Source of the DNA: Alphaproteobacteria bacterium
GTDB taxonomy: Bacteria > Pseudomonadota > Gammaproteobacteria > JAGOUN01
Assembly: GCA_021151585.1 (NCBI GenBank)
Contig: JAGKWX010000004.1
Coordinates: 18,193 to 82,192 of the forward strand
Length of the DNA: 64,000 nucleotides
Direction: 5' to 3'
Under the pieces are notes generated by a model. That model did no database searches, had not been told where the DNA came from, and worked only from the letters and a program-made list of their open reading frames with translations. How positions within the stretch are numbered: position 1 is the first letter of the stretch; every line of letters begins with the position of its first letter. A program made the translations under genes and the position numbers. Of the stretch, positions 26,806 through 35,481 are shown one piece after another.

Positions 26806-28506
26806 CTAAAAAACTGGCCGCTGGATTTTTAACACGCCATCGATTTTACGCAGTTCACGGATTACTTCAGCCAATTGCGCACGACTCTCAACCTGCAGTG
26901 TCAATTTCATTTCGGCATGCTCGTGCATTTCTATAGCGTCGAGGCGCGTAATATTGACCGCCAACTCAGTCAACGCGCCTGTCACATCTGCTAACATACC
27001 TGAGCGAGTGTTGACGTCCAGTATTATCGCTACGGACAATAATTTATCAGCCTTTTCTTTAACCTCCATTGCATGTGATTTTAAATAATGGCGAATATTA
27101 CTCTTAGCTTTGCCAGTAACGACAAAATCTAACCAAGTAGCGCTTGGATGACCACCAGGGGCACGAATAATTTCAACAGTCTGGCCACTTTGCAAATATG
27201 TACTTAACGGCCTCATTTGTTTATCAATTTTTGCAGCAATGCATTTGTTCCCAAGATCTGAATGGACGGCATAAGCAAAGTCAATTGCCGTAGCTCCTTC
27301 AGGCAATTCTAAAATCTTGCCTTGCGGCGTAAAAACATAGACTTCGTGGGGAAACAAATCTGTTTTGACGCTCTCAATAAATTCTAAAGAATTTCCAGAC
27401 TTTTGCTGTAATTCTAAAATATTTTTTATCCACTCGCGCGCACGCAAATACGCTGGATTCGAAACTTTTTCGCCCGCCTTATACAACCAATGTGCCGCAA
27501 TACCATGCTCTGCTAATTGATCCATGGATTCAGTGCGAATCTGGATTTCCAACGGTACGCCATAAGGAGTAAATAAAGTTGTATGTAATGATTGATAGCC
27601 ATTTGACTTGGGAATAGCGATATAATCTTTAAATCGTTGATGCATGGGTTTGTATAACGTATGAAATGCGCCCAAAACGCGGTAACACATATCAACCGAA
27701 TCCACAACCACACGAAATCCATAAATGTCCATGACCTCAGCAAAAGATAAACGCTTATCACGCATTTTTTTATATATGCTAAACAAATGTTTTTGACGGC
27801 TAGACATAATAGCAGGGGGCAAACCGCATGCTGACAAACGATCCTGTAATCTGGCCTCAATATCTTTGAGTATACCGCTGCGATTACCGACAATATTTTT
27901 TAGCGCCCTTCTTAATACCCGACAACGCTGTGGATACAAAGCCTCAAACCCAAGCTCTTCATAAGCAACACGAATTTCATTAATGCCTAAACGATTGGCA
28001 ATTGGCGCGTAAATTTCTAAGGTTTCTTGTACAACACGCTTGCGTTTTTCTATGGGCACAGCATTAAGCGTACGCATATTATGCAAACGATCCGCTAATT
28101 TGACTAAGATAACGCGAATATCTTTCGCCATAGCCATAATCATTTTACGAAAGTTTTCCGCCTGGGCTTGGGCTTTTGTCTCGAACTCGATCAGTGTCAA
28201 CTTGCTGACACCATCAACTAACTCAGCGACTTCTTCTCCAAAGACATCGATCAATTCTTGCTTTTGAACTACAGTATCTTCTAATACATCATGCAATAAT
28301 GCGGCGACAATGGTTTGATAATCTAAACGCATTTTCGCTAGAATCATCGCGACAGCGACTGGATGAACAATATAGGGCTCACCACTATGACGAATTTGAT
28401 CGCTATGAGCGCGAGAAGCTAGTTCATATGCTTGGCTTACCCGCTCAATAGCGTCAATATCTAAGTATTGCTCTAATTCTTTACGTAGTTTTTTGAAATA
28501 TCGCAT
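26806..28506 (-). CDS. spoT: Bifunctional (p)ppGpp synthetase/hydrolase SpoT, internally shortened
   Basis: 566 residues from the ATG at 28506 (AGAGG ahead), about 130 shorter than usual. The hydrolase HD domain is intact (HPVAVAMILA, LLHDVLEDT, LADRLHNMRTL). The synthetase motifs are intact (FKDYIAIPKSNGYQSLHTTL, EIQIRT...HGIAAHWLYK). TGS follows (VYVFTPQGKILELPEGAT). After VTGKAKSNIRHYLKS the protein goes directly into the ACT domain (GMLADVTGALTELAVNITRL), so the helical and conserved-cysteine segments are missing without a frameshift. It is downstream of rpoZ across a 208-base gap. Confidence 0.93.
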   Translation of the reverse strand: MRYFKKLRKELEQYLDIDAIERVSQAYELASRAHSDQIRHSGEPYIVHPVAVAMILAKMRLDYQTIVAALLHDVLEDTVVQKQELIDVFGEEVAELVDGVSKLTLIEFETKAQAQAENFRKMIMAMAKDIRVILVKLADRLHNMRTLNAVPIEKRKRVVQETLEIYAPIANRLGINEIRVAYEELGFEALYPQRCRVLRRALKNIVGNRSGILKDIEARLQDRLSACGLPPAIMSSRQKHLFSIYKKMRDKRLSFAEVMDIYGFRVVVDSVDMCYRVLGAFHTLYKPMHQRFKDYIAIPKSNGYQSLHTTLFTPYGVPLEIQIRTESMDQLAEHGIAAHWLYKAGEKVSNPAYLRAREWIKNILELQQKSGNSLEFIESVKTDLFPHEVYVFTPQGKILELPEGATAIDFAYAVHSDLGNKCIAAKIDKQMRPLSTYLQSGQTVEIIRAPGGHPSATWLDFVVTGKAKSNIRHYLKSHAMEVKEKADKLLSVAIILDVNTRSGMLADVTGALTELAVNITRLDAIEMHEHAEMKLTLQVESRAQLAEVIRELRKIDGVLKIQRPVF

Positions 28507-28590
28507 CCTGCGCCTCTCAATTGTCAAGTGTATTTTTCAACAACAACAACGATAATCCAAGGACAAAAATATCGCAGCAACCAAGACTAT

Positions 28591-28643
28591 GTATACACAT
28601 CTCTTAGTTCGAACAGCCTCAGAGGCAACGCTGTTGTATACAC
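28591..28643. repeat. GTATACACA direct repeats around a small dyad
   Basis: GTATACACA occurs at 28591-28599 and 28635-28643. Between them AACAG (28612-28616) and CTGTT (28631-28635) enclose GCCTC-A-GAGGC (28616-28626). The arrangement is in the rpoZ-spoT gap and could be a regulatory site for spoT or a transcript hairpin. No protein can be assigned. Confidence 0.3.
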
Positions 28644-28714
28644 AGCGTCTACCATGCTAAGCCGACAATCATTACCGTAGCATACCAACTTTAGAGACGA
28701 TTTAATTCGAAAAA

Positions 28715-28969
28715 TTATATGCTCTCATCTTCTGCTTTTTTGATTTCACGAGCAAATTGCTCTTCGATGCTTTCTTCTGGCTCTACAAATGAAGTATGTC
28801 CAGCAGCAATCTCGCGCAAAGCAACCACAGTCGCTTTATCATGCTCCCAACCCACCAAGGCATCTTTTCCACCCATTGCCAGATCGCGTGCACGTTTTGC
28901 AGCAACCAAGGTTAACTCAAAGCGGTTAGGAATAACTTTTAAACAATCTTCCACGGTTACACGGGCCAT
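28715..28969 (-). CDS. rpoZ: RNA polymerase omega subunit
   Basis: 84 residues; MARVTVEDCLKVIPNRFELTLVAAKRARDL matches omega closely in its first 30 positions. Aids assembly of the beta' subunit and contributes to a ppGpp site in proteobacteria, fitting its place before spoT. Located 64 bases after gmk, in the conserved order gmk-rpoZ-spoT. Confidence 0.96.
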   Translation of the reverse strand: MARVTVEDCLKVIPNRFELTLVAAKRARDLAMGGKDALVGWEHDKATVVALREIAAGHTSFVEPEESIEEQFAREIKKAEDESI

Positions 28970-29033
28970 AATATCTCCAATTTGCGTATTTTTTATTTTA
29001 GCTCAAGGCTAAGAAGTTTGCCAGTTTACTTGA

Positions 29034-29642
29034 TTATAAAAGCCTGAACAAGACTTCCCTATAACGCGCTTGCTGAACAACCATAGACAAGCGAGTAGCC
29101 GTAACAATAGCCGCGAGCTCTCGAGTCGCTACATCAAAATCTTCATTTAAAATAACATAATCATATTCGTTATAGTGGGAAATTTCCTCTTTCGCTTTGC
29201 GCATTCTTTCTTCAATTACCTCCGGCGCATCTTGCTTACGGGCGCGCAAACGTGCTTCTAGCGTTTGCAAAGAAGGCGGCAAAATAAAAATGCTTCGACT
29301 GTGGGCGCAAGAATGTCTCAGTTGTCGAGCTCCTTGCCAGTCGATAGCCAAAAATAAATCTAAGCCTTGCTGCAGTCGTGCCTCTACCCAAGTTTTCGAT
29401 GTCCCGTAATGGTGGCCAAATACATGCGCGGTTTCAAGAAATTCGCCGTTTTGCTTTAGTTCAGCAAATGCTTGCTCTGTAATAAACTGATAATGAACGC
29501 CATCAATTTCCTCTGGGCGGCGAGGACGCGTGGTAAAAGATAAGGACGTAGCCAAATTGGGCATGGTTTCAATCAATGCCTTAACTAAACTAGTCTTACC
29601 ACCCCCAGAAGGAGAAGAGATAATAAACAAAGTACCAGACAT
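29034..29642 (-). CDS. gmk: Guanylate kinase
   Basis: Phosphorylates GMP to GDP. 202 residues. P-loop SPSGGGKTS (residues 10-18); GMP-binding SFTTRPRRPEEIDGVHYQF; and the lid region RMRKAKEEISHYNEYDYVI. It begins one base after the hldE stop, so they share a transcript, and rpoZ follows. Confidence 0.96.
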   Translation of the reverse strand: MSGTLFIISSPSGGGKTSLVKALIETMPNLATSLSFTTRPRRPEEIDGVHYQFITEQAFAELKQNGEFLETAHVFGHHYGTSKTWVEARLQQGLDLFLAIDWQGARQLRHSCAHSRSIFILPPSLQTLEARLRARKQDAPEVIEERMRKAKEEISHYNEYDYVILNEDFDVATRELAAIVTATRLSMVVQQARYREVLFRLL

Positions 29643-31085
29643 CTATACCTCCTCATTATCTTGTAGTTTCTGCATTCGCTCGATAATCGCCGTTGATTTG
29701 ACGCCATCGGCAACACCGCCAAGAACAATCACACGCCCACCATAAGACTGAACAATATCAGCGCCAACAACACCTTCTAAACCATAATCACCGCCTTTAG
29801 CCAAAACATCCGGGCGAATCAATTCCAACAAACGATTTGGGGTATCATCTATCATTTCAACCACCCAATCGACCGCCTGCAAACCCGCCAAAACAGCCAT
29901 ACGGTGCTCAGCTTTATTCACTGGCCGGCCAGGCCCTTTGAGCCTTGTAATCGAAGCATCATCATTAACAGCAACTATCAAACAATCTCCCTGTTGTCGG
30001 GCAAGATTTAAATATTCAACATGCATAGCATGCAACACATCAAAACAACCATTGGTAAACACGATCTTTTTGCCGCGAACGCGAGCTTCTTGTACGTGAT
30101 GCAACAAACTTTCTTCGTCAAAAATACTCGCACCAATGTCACGATCGGCATGTAGCGCATGTTGTAATTCTTGCAGGCTCAATGTTGCCGTGCCCAACTT
30201 GCCAATCACCACACCCGCAGCGGCGTTGCCTAACTCTACTGCTCGAGCAAGTGGCAAGTTTATCGCCAAAGAAACAGCAATTGTTGCAATCACAGTATCA
30301 CCAGCTCCAGTCACATCAAAAACTTCGCGGCCACTCGCTGGCAAATAATACTCAGGCTGATGACGCTCAATCAGCGTCATGCCTTCTCCGCTACGCGTAA
30401 TCAGCAAAGCACCAAGATCACAGTCTTGAACCAATTGCTCACCTTTCTTAATCAATTCATGTTCGTGCTCAATCTCGCCTACAACAGCTTTAAATTCTTT
30501 TAAATTAGGCGTAATGAGCGTCGCTCCGCGGTAAAACTGAAAATCATGATGTTTCGGGTCGACTAAAACAGGAATGTTTTTTTTATGCGCCGCCTGTATA
30601 AATAACTGAACATCAGGGCGCAAAACACCCTTGGCATAATCCGAAAGAATGACAACATTAGCCCAAGATAAATGCTGTTCAAATTTGTTAAACAACTCTG
30701 TTGGCGAATCGATGTGTAATGGCGATTCAAAGTCCAAACGCAATAATTGCTGATGTTGACTTAAAATACGCTGCTTAACGATAGTTTGAGCACCTGATAA
30801 TCTAATAAAATCTGTTGTTACATCGGCAGCATGCAATTCTTGTTCTAAAATTTTGCAGGCGGCATCATCACCCACAATAGATAACAAACGCACACTAGCG
30901 CCGAGCGCCGCCGCATTCAACGCGACATTAGCAGCACCACCAGGCCGCTGTTCAATGGCTTGAACTTTTACGACGGGAACGGGGGCTTCCGGGGAAATTC
31001 GATCTGTTGCACCGATATAATAACTATCAAGCATGACATCGCCAAGAACCAACACTTTCGCTGCATTAAAATCTATTTTAGACAA
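29643..31085 (-). CDS. hldE: Bifunctional heptose-7-phosphate kinase / heptose-1-phosphate adenylyltransferase HldE
   Basis: Makes ADP-heptose for the LPS inner core. 480 residues. The N-terminal PfkB kinase (about 1-315) has RPGGAANVALN and the anion-hole motif DVTGAGDTV. The C-terminal nucleotidyltransferase (about 340-475) has FTNGCFDVLHAMHVEYL (HxxH-like) and VNDDASITRLKGPGRP. Both halves look complete. Abuts gmk directly. Confidence 0.95.
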   Translation of the reverse strand: MSKIDFNAAKVLVLGDVMLDSYYIGATDRISPEAPVPVVKVQAIEQRPGGAANVALNAAALGASVRLLSIVGDDAACKILEQELHAADVTTDFIRLSGAQTIVKQRILSQHQQLLRLDFESPLHIDSPTELFNKFEQHLSWANVVILSDYAKGVLRPDVQLFIQAAHKKNIPVLVDPKHHDFQFYRGATLITPNLKEFKAVVGEIEHEHELIKKGEQLVQDCDLGALLITRSGEGMTLIERHQPEYYLPASGREVFDVTGAGDTVIATIAVSLAINLPLARAVELGNAAAGVVIGKLGTATLSLQELQHALHADRDIGASIFDEESLLHHVQEARVRGKKIVFTNGCFDVLHAMHVEYLNLARQQGDCLIVAVNDDASITRLKGPGRPVNKAEHRMAVLAGLQAVDWVVEMIDDTPNRLLELIRPDVLAKGGDYGLEGVVGADIVQSYGGRVIVLGGVADGVKSTAIIERMQKLQDNEEV

Positions 31086-31129
31086 AACACTATCCTAATC
31101 ATGAAAACATAAGCTAGATTATACACTAA

Positions 31130-32134
31130 CTATGGTTTTTTAGGACACAGATTCGAATTGCATAACGTTGAAAAAGAAATACTAGCATCTTTCACACTCA
31201 CCGGATTCATAGAGTAATAATTATCTAACGAAGCCAAAGCAACCGTATCAAGGTTATTATAAATCACATCTCTCATGATTTTCCCTATCGGTGACTGCGA
31301 ATTAAATGGAAAACTGATGGTTAATTTTTCTATAGGCGAGGCATAAATATAAATTTTAGTTTCGGCCGGTGAATTATAGTCACTACTCGCATTGCGGATG
31401 GAATCCTCGTTGCATTCAAAATTCGTGACATTGGTTATTGACTGCGAGAAATCTGGACCATCATTGGATGAGACACCCAAAGTATAGATGCCAGACGAAA
31501 AGATTGAAACCGAAGAGCTCGCAGAATAGGTATCTGCAGAATTGACGGAATTTTTACAATCATATGAACGATAGTGATGGTAATCTGAATCGCAAGGACT
31601 AGTAGAGCATAGCCCGTTGTGGCAGGTTGTGCATAATTTACAGCTAGTTGCGTTCGCAGAAAAACTACATTTACATTCAGGAGCAGGACCTTGCGAGTAG
31701 CACTTTCTATCGTCGTAGATCAAGCGTGTGTTAGCGGCATTGCATGAATTTTTTCGTAATTGTATCGTAAATCCTGTGCCAACTGGTCGGTCGTTAAGTG
31801 TGGCAATATAACGCATTGAACGCGTAATCTCATCTTGATGAGCATCATCAACAGCTGCGCCAACAAAAGAAATACTAGTGCCGCCACCTTGATTTGCATC
31901 AGGCAAAATATCTTGAAAACTTCCTTCGCCTTGCCCTTTGTCAGCATTATAACTTGTATCTAACTTAAACGTATAAGCTGTCATATTATGCACAACAAAA
32001 TTCAATTGTTCACAACCAGGATGCGCTAAATTAGGCTGCTTCTCTTTTGGATTACCCTTGCAACTATGACAAGCATAGCCCTGATTTATGGAGCAAATCG
32101 CAAGCAAGATCAGCAACACACACTTTATTTTCAT
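31130..32134 (-). CDS. Secreted cysteine-rich protein of unknown function
   Basis: 334 residues from the ATG at 32134. A signal peptide (MKIKCVLLILLAICSINQGYA) leads into CHSCKGN. A cysteine cluster lies in the middle (about 135-185: CYSQ, CKCS, CKLCTTCHNGLC, CDSD), which could form disulfides or bind metal. The rest looks beta-rich and Ser/Asn-rich, with no family I recognise. No RBS is evident. Flanked by hldE and lpxL with no operon link evident. Periplasmic or exported location is likely. Confidence 0.6.
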   Translation of the reverse strand: MKIKCVLLILLAICSINQGYACHSCKGNPKEKQPNLAHPGCEQLNFVVHNMTAYTFKLDTSYNADKGQGEGSFQDILPDANQGGGTSISFVGAAVDDAHQDEITRSMRYIATLNDRPVGTGFTIQLRKNSCNAANTRLIYDDRKCYSQGPAPECKCSFSANATSCKLCTTCHNGLCSTSPCDSDYHHYRSYDCKNSVNSADTYSASSSVSIFSSGIYTLGVSSNDGPDFSQSITNVTNFECNEDSIRNASSDYNSPAETKIYIYASPIEKLTISFPFNSQSPIGKIMRDVIYNNLDTVALASLDNYYSMNPVSVKDASISFSTLCNSNLCPKKP

Positions 32135-32209
32135 AATTTTGTCAATCGGCAAAAATGCAAGAAAATTATTATTGCCCAATCTTCAAGTATTTTCAATCCA
32201 CCTCTTAGC

Positions 32210-33133
32210 TCAGTTTTTCTTACGCACTTTTTTCTTGGGGTAAAAATCCATCTCACCCGACGGCCTGGTTCTAAATCGTCGGTACTGCCATAAATATTGC
32301 TCAGGATGGGCGCGAATTAATTTTTCCATTTCAAGATTCACTCGCTCAACATCGTGCAATATATCGCCACTAGGATAATTATCTAATGGCGCAGTAAAAG
32401 ATAATTCATAACCTGACAAATCAGATCGACGAAAAGCATAGGCAAACACCACTTTTGCCTTACCTAAGGCGACAAGCTTAGGTACACTAGCAACCGAAGC
32501 TGCTTGAATATTAAAAAAGTTTGCGAAAATACTTTGCTTTTTACCCGCATCAATATCTGGCAAGAATAACAAATTTCCCTGGTTTCGTAATAAACGAATC
32601 ATGCCCTTGCCATTCGTACGAGGCACAATCGATTGAAAATTATTTGCCAAGTGGGTGCGATTAATATATTCAATTACCGGCTTACGGTGGGGCCGATATA
32701 CCGCTGACAAATTCGGGATATGCATAGAAACTAGCCTGCCGACAATTTCCAACACATGATAATGAGGAACAATAATCAAGACACCCTGCCCCTGGCAAGC
32801 ATCTAAAAAATCAGGATTGTGAAAATGTAATAAAGTTCTTAAGCGCTGTTCAGGGGCAAAACAAGAAAAGGCGGTTTCAAACATAGCCATCAATAAAGAC
32901 TGATAACATTGCCGCATGAGCTTAATGCGCTCTTGTTCGGTTTTCTCCGGAAAACACAGCCTTAAATTTATTAAGGTCACAATACGATTATAGTGAGGGA
33001 TGAAGCTCGCGAGATAACCAAGCACTTGACCTAAGCGCATAAAATATCTATATGGCAGTTGTATTATCAACCATAAAACACCTAAAACAATCCAATATGG
33101 CCAACACGCTGGCTTGAGTAATTTAAGCGTCAT
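32210..33133 (-). CDS. lpxL: Lipid A acyltransferase LpxL/HtrB family
   Basis: Inner membrane enzyme adding a secondary acyl chain to Kdo-lipid A. 307 residues. One N-terminal membrane anchor (about 12-30). The catalytic H-x4-E is His124/Glu129 in VPHYHVLEIVG. Further blocks are FLPDIDAGKKQSIF and the C-terminal PEQYLWQYRRFRTRP. Could be the LpxL or LpxM/LpxP paralogue; no second copy is in the window. Overlaps the hemB 3' end by 11 bases. Confidence 0.9.
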   Translation of the reverse strand: MTLKLLKPACWPYWIVLGVLWLIIQLPYRYFMRLGQVLGYLASFIPHYNRIVTLINLRLCFPEKTEQERIKLMRQCYQSLLMAMFETAFSCFAPEQRLRTLLHFHNPDFLDACQGQGVLIIVPHYHVLEIVGRLVSMHIPNLSAVYRPHRKPVIEYINRTHLANNFQSIVPRTNGKGMIRLLRNQGNLLFLPDIDAGKKQSIFANFFNIQAASVASVPKLVALGKAKVVFAYAFRRSDLSGYELSFTAPLDNYPSGDILHDVERVNLEMEKLIRAHPEQYLWQYRRFRTRPSGEMDFYPKKKVRKKN

Positions 33134-34130
33134 AGTTCAACCATTGCGCTACTTGTTTTGCATAATAGGTTAAAATCGCATCCGCGCCCGCGCGCTTAAA
33201 ACCCAATAGAACCTCCATTACACAAGCCTGCTCATCCAACCAACCGTTGTGCGCCGCGGCCTTTAACATCGCATATTCACCGCTAACATGATACACAAAT
33301 GTCGGCATTAAAAATCGTGATTTAACACGATAAAGGATATCCAAATACGGCATGCCTGGCTTAACCATGACAAAATCAGCACCCTCCTGAATGTCTAAAG
33401 CAAGCTCATGCAAACATTCATCACCATTAGACGGCGACATTTGGTAAGAAAATTTATCCGCTTTTCCTAAGGCTGACTTGGAGCCAACAGCATCACGAAA
33501 CGGGCCATAAAAACTTGAGGCGTATTTTGCTGAATAGGCTAGAATCATGAGGTCAGGAAATCCCCCTTGCTCAAGCGCTTGTCGAATCGCACCGATGCGC
33601 CCATCCATCATATCCGAAGGCGCAACAATATCAGCACCAGCACGCGCACAACACAACGCTTGCTTAACTAATATGTCGATGGTGACATCATTTAAGATCA
33701 GACCATCATCATTAATAACACCATCCTGGCCATGGCTAGTATATGGATCCAAGGCAATATCGGCAATCACCCCCAAGCCTGGAATTTCTTTTTTCAAGGC
33801 GCGAATCGCGCGCGGGATTAAACCATCATCACTATACGCCTCTTCTGCATATAAAGATTTTTTGTCTTGTTCAATATAAGGAAATAACGCAATTGCCTGA
33901 ATACCCAACGCATGACACTCACGGGCTTCTTGAACTAATTCATCAATACTTAAGCGTTCGATCCCCGGCATTGATACAATCGGCTGACGAAGCTTGTCAC
34001 CCTCTAAAACAAACAACGGATAAATAAGGTCATCCACTGTCACCTTATGCTCTGCGACCAAACGTCGAGCAAAAGACTGTTGGCGAATACGACGTGGGCG
34101 GCGCGCAGGATATTGACCAGCGATCAACAT
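33123..34130 (-). CDS. hemB: Delta-aminolevulinic acid dehydratase
   Basis: Condenses two 5-aminolevulinates to porphobilinogen in haem synthesis. 335 residues. Active-site lysines sit in YSAKYASSFYGPFRDA and MVKPGMPYLDI. The metal loop reads DIALDPYTSHGQDG and lacks the cysteines of zinc-dependent enzymes, so this is the magnesium-type HemB. lpxL follows with an 11-base overlap; mazF lies 12 bases upstream. Confidence 0.96.
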   Translation of the reverse strand: MLIAGQYPARRPRRIRQQSFARRLVAEHKVTVDDLIYPLFVLEGDKLRQPIVSMPGIERLSIDELVQEARECHALGIQAIALFPYIEQDKKSLYAEEAYSDDGLIPRAIRALKKEIPGLGVIADIALDPYTSHGQDGVINDDGLILNDVTIDILVKQALCCARAGADIVAPSDMMDGRIGAIRQALEQGGFPDLMILAYSAKYASSFYGPFRDAVGSKSALGKADKFSYQMSPSNGDECLHELALDIQEGADFVMVKPGMPYLDILYRVKSRFLMPTFVYHVSGEYAMLKAAAHNGWLDEQACVMEVLLGFKRAGADAILTYYAKQVAQWLNYDA

Positions 34131-34142
34131 AATAATACCTCG

Positions 34143-34481
34143 TTACATAAGCAATAATGCTTTAATTTTTTTACGTATTTCATCTAAAACAAAGATAGGC
34201 GCTGTTGTCTTAAATGATATTTGCCTCGGTTGCCAATCTAGACTCGTCACTTGATCTGCCAAAACAACCCAAGACTGAGCATCCAGATCAAGCAAAACTT
34301 CAAAAGGATAACCTTTAATTTCTCTTGTTAGTGGACAACATACCATCAAACCGGTTTTTTGATTATACAATACCGGACTTAATACTATCATCAGATCATG
34401 GCTAAACTGTTCTCCGTTGACCTGCGAATCAGAGCGCAAAAAAACAATATCACCACTGTCTGGTGTATAAGTTACAGCCAT
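34143..34481 (-). CDS. mazF: mRNA interferase toxin MazF
   Basis: 112 residues of the MazF/PemK family, an endoribonuclease that arrests translation when freed from MazE. YTPDSGDIVFLRSD, LSPVLYNQKTGLMVCCPLT, KGYPFEV and VVLADQVTSLDW all match E. coli MazF closely, including the loop between the first strands. It appears full-length. Starts one base after mazE stops. Confidence 0.93.
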   Translation of the reverse strand: MAVTYTPDSGDIVFLRSDSQVNGEQFSHDLMIVLSPVLYNQKTGLMVCCPLTREIKGYPFEVLLDLDAQSWVVLADQVTSLDWQPRQISFKTTAPIFVLDEIRKKIKALLLM

Positions 34482-34709
34482 CTAAACATGTCCCTGGCCA
34501 AGAGAGATATTTCCATGCAGATTTTCTGACGTAATAGCATTAAGCAGATCTTCCAGTCGATAGTCGCGTCGAATAGGTGAAAGAACGAGCGCACCATCTT
34601 TTTCCTGTAATTCTACTTCGCTATTGATATCTAAACGCAGCGACACAAGAAAAGCCATCGGCAATCTAACGGCCGCGCTATTCCCCCATTGTTTTATTTG
34701 CGCTTTCAT
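34482..34709 (-). CDS. mazE: Antitoxin MazE
   Basis: 75-residue AbrB-fold antitoxin. The DNA-binding N-terminus reads KQWGNSAAVRLPMAFLVSL (E. coli KRWGNSPAVRIP). The C-terminal tail LEDLLNAITSENLHGNI is the toxin-wrapping part. MazE with MazF represses the operon; a promoter with tandem 11-bp repeats lies just upstream (34738-34766). Confidence 0.93.
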   Translation of the reverse strand: MKAQIKQWGNSAAVRLPMAFLVSLRLDINSEVELQEKDGALVLSPIRRDYRLEDLLNAITSENLHGNISLGQGHV

Positions 34710-34737
34710 AAAAATAAATTTTTATATAATTTTTGCG

Positions 34738-34766
34738 AGTATATACTTTGTATCTACTTTTATCAA
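34738..34766 (-). promoter_or_regulatory. mazEF promoter and likely operator
   Basis: On the minus strand TTGATA (34761-34766), a 17-base spacer and TATACT (34738-34743) form a good sigma-70 promoter. The spacer and -10 contain two tandem 11-bp repeats differing at one base (plus strand GTATATACTTT at 34739-34749 and GTATCTACTTT at 34750-34760) and a perfect AGTATATACT palindrome (34738-34747). This placement fits MazE/MazEF autorepression. Confidence 0.65.
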
Positions 34767-34914
34767 CCGTTGCGCGTTCTGATTTTTCATACTAAAGTAG
34801 CCTGTAACTTAAATTACCCAACTAGCATCGTGGCGCACAAGGTTAATTAGCGCGCCGCGCCAACATCATAGATTAACACTCACATGAACAATGAATTGAC
34901 ATAGAGCCGGTGCA

Positions 34915-35481
34915 ATGATGATCAACTTTAATCAAATGAACCTGGACTGGCTACAACGGCGCATAGGCAAACAACACGATGTTTGTCGCGCCGTTGGCTT
35001 AAATAAATTTTCGAATTTAACCATCTTAGATGCTACCGCAGGCCTTGCGCGCGATGCGTTTATTTTTGCAAAACTTGGCGCACATGTCACCATGCTTGAG
35101 CGTCACCCAACATTGATCGAGCATATAAAAACAGCGTTAAATGAACTAGAAGATACTGCTTTAAAACAACTGTTATGCTTTACCCCTGCAGATGCTATTG
35201 AACATTTGCAAAGCTTAGAAACTAAATATGATGTTATTTATTTAGACCCCATGTTTGCCGACAAAGATAAACGCGCCAAGGTAAAAAAAGATATGCAATA
35301 TTTACAAGAAATTGTTGGCGAAAACCCGGATGCCGACCAATTGTTAGCCGCAGCATTACCACATGCTAACAAACGTATCGTGGTCAAGCGACACAAACTA
35401 TCCCCCTTGTTAAACCAGCAACAACCCCACCATCAAATTATCGGCAAATCAACACGGTATGATGTTTATTTGCCTGTATAA
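34915..35481 (+). CDS. rsmJ: 16S rRNA m2G1516 methyltransferase RsmJ, N-terminally short
   Basis: SAM-dependent methyltransferase of the YhiQ family. 188 residues against roughly 250 in E. coli. Present are the SAM site LDATAGLARDAFIFAKLGAHVTMLE, YLDPMFADKDKRAKVKKDM and RIVVKRHKLSP. The first 60 or so residues of the family are absent, and no in-frame extension is possible upstream. The equivalent of RFGGGRGQ has become RRIGKQHDV. It may still be active since the catalytic fold is whole. The 3' end overlaps dedA by 16 bases, convergent. Confidence 0.85.
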   Translation: MMINFNQMNLDWLQRRIGKQHDVCRAVGLNKFSNLTILDATAGLARDAFIFAKLGAHVTMLERHPTLIEHIKTALNELEDTALKQLLCFTPADAIEHLQSLETKYDVIYLDPMFADKDKRAKVKKDMQYLQEIVGENPDADQLLAAALPHANKRIVVKRHKLSPLLNQQQPHHQIIGKSTRYDVYLPV

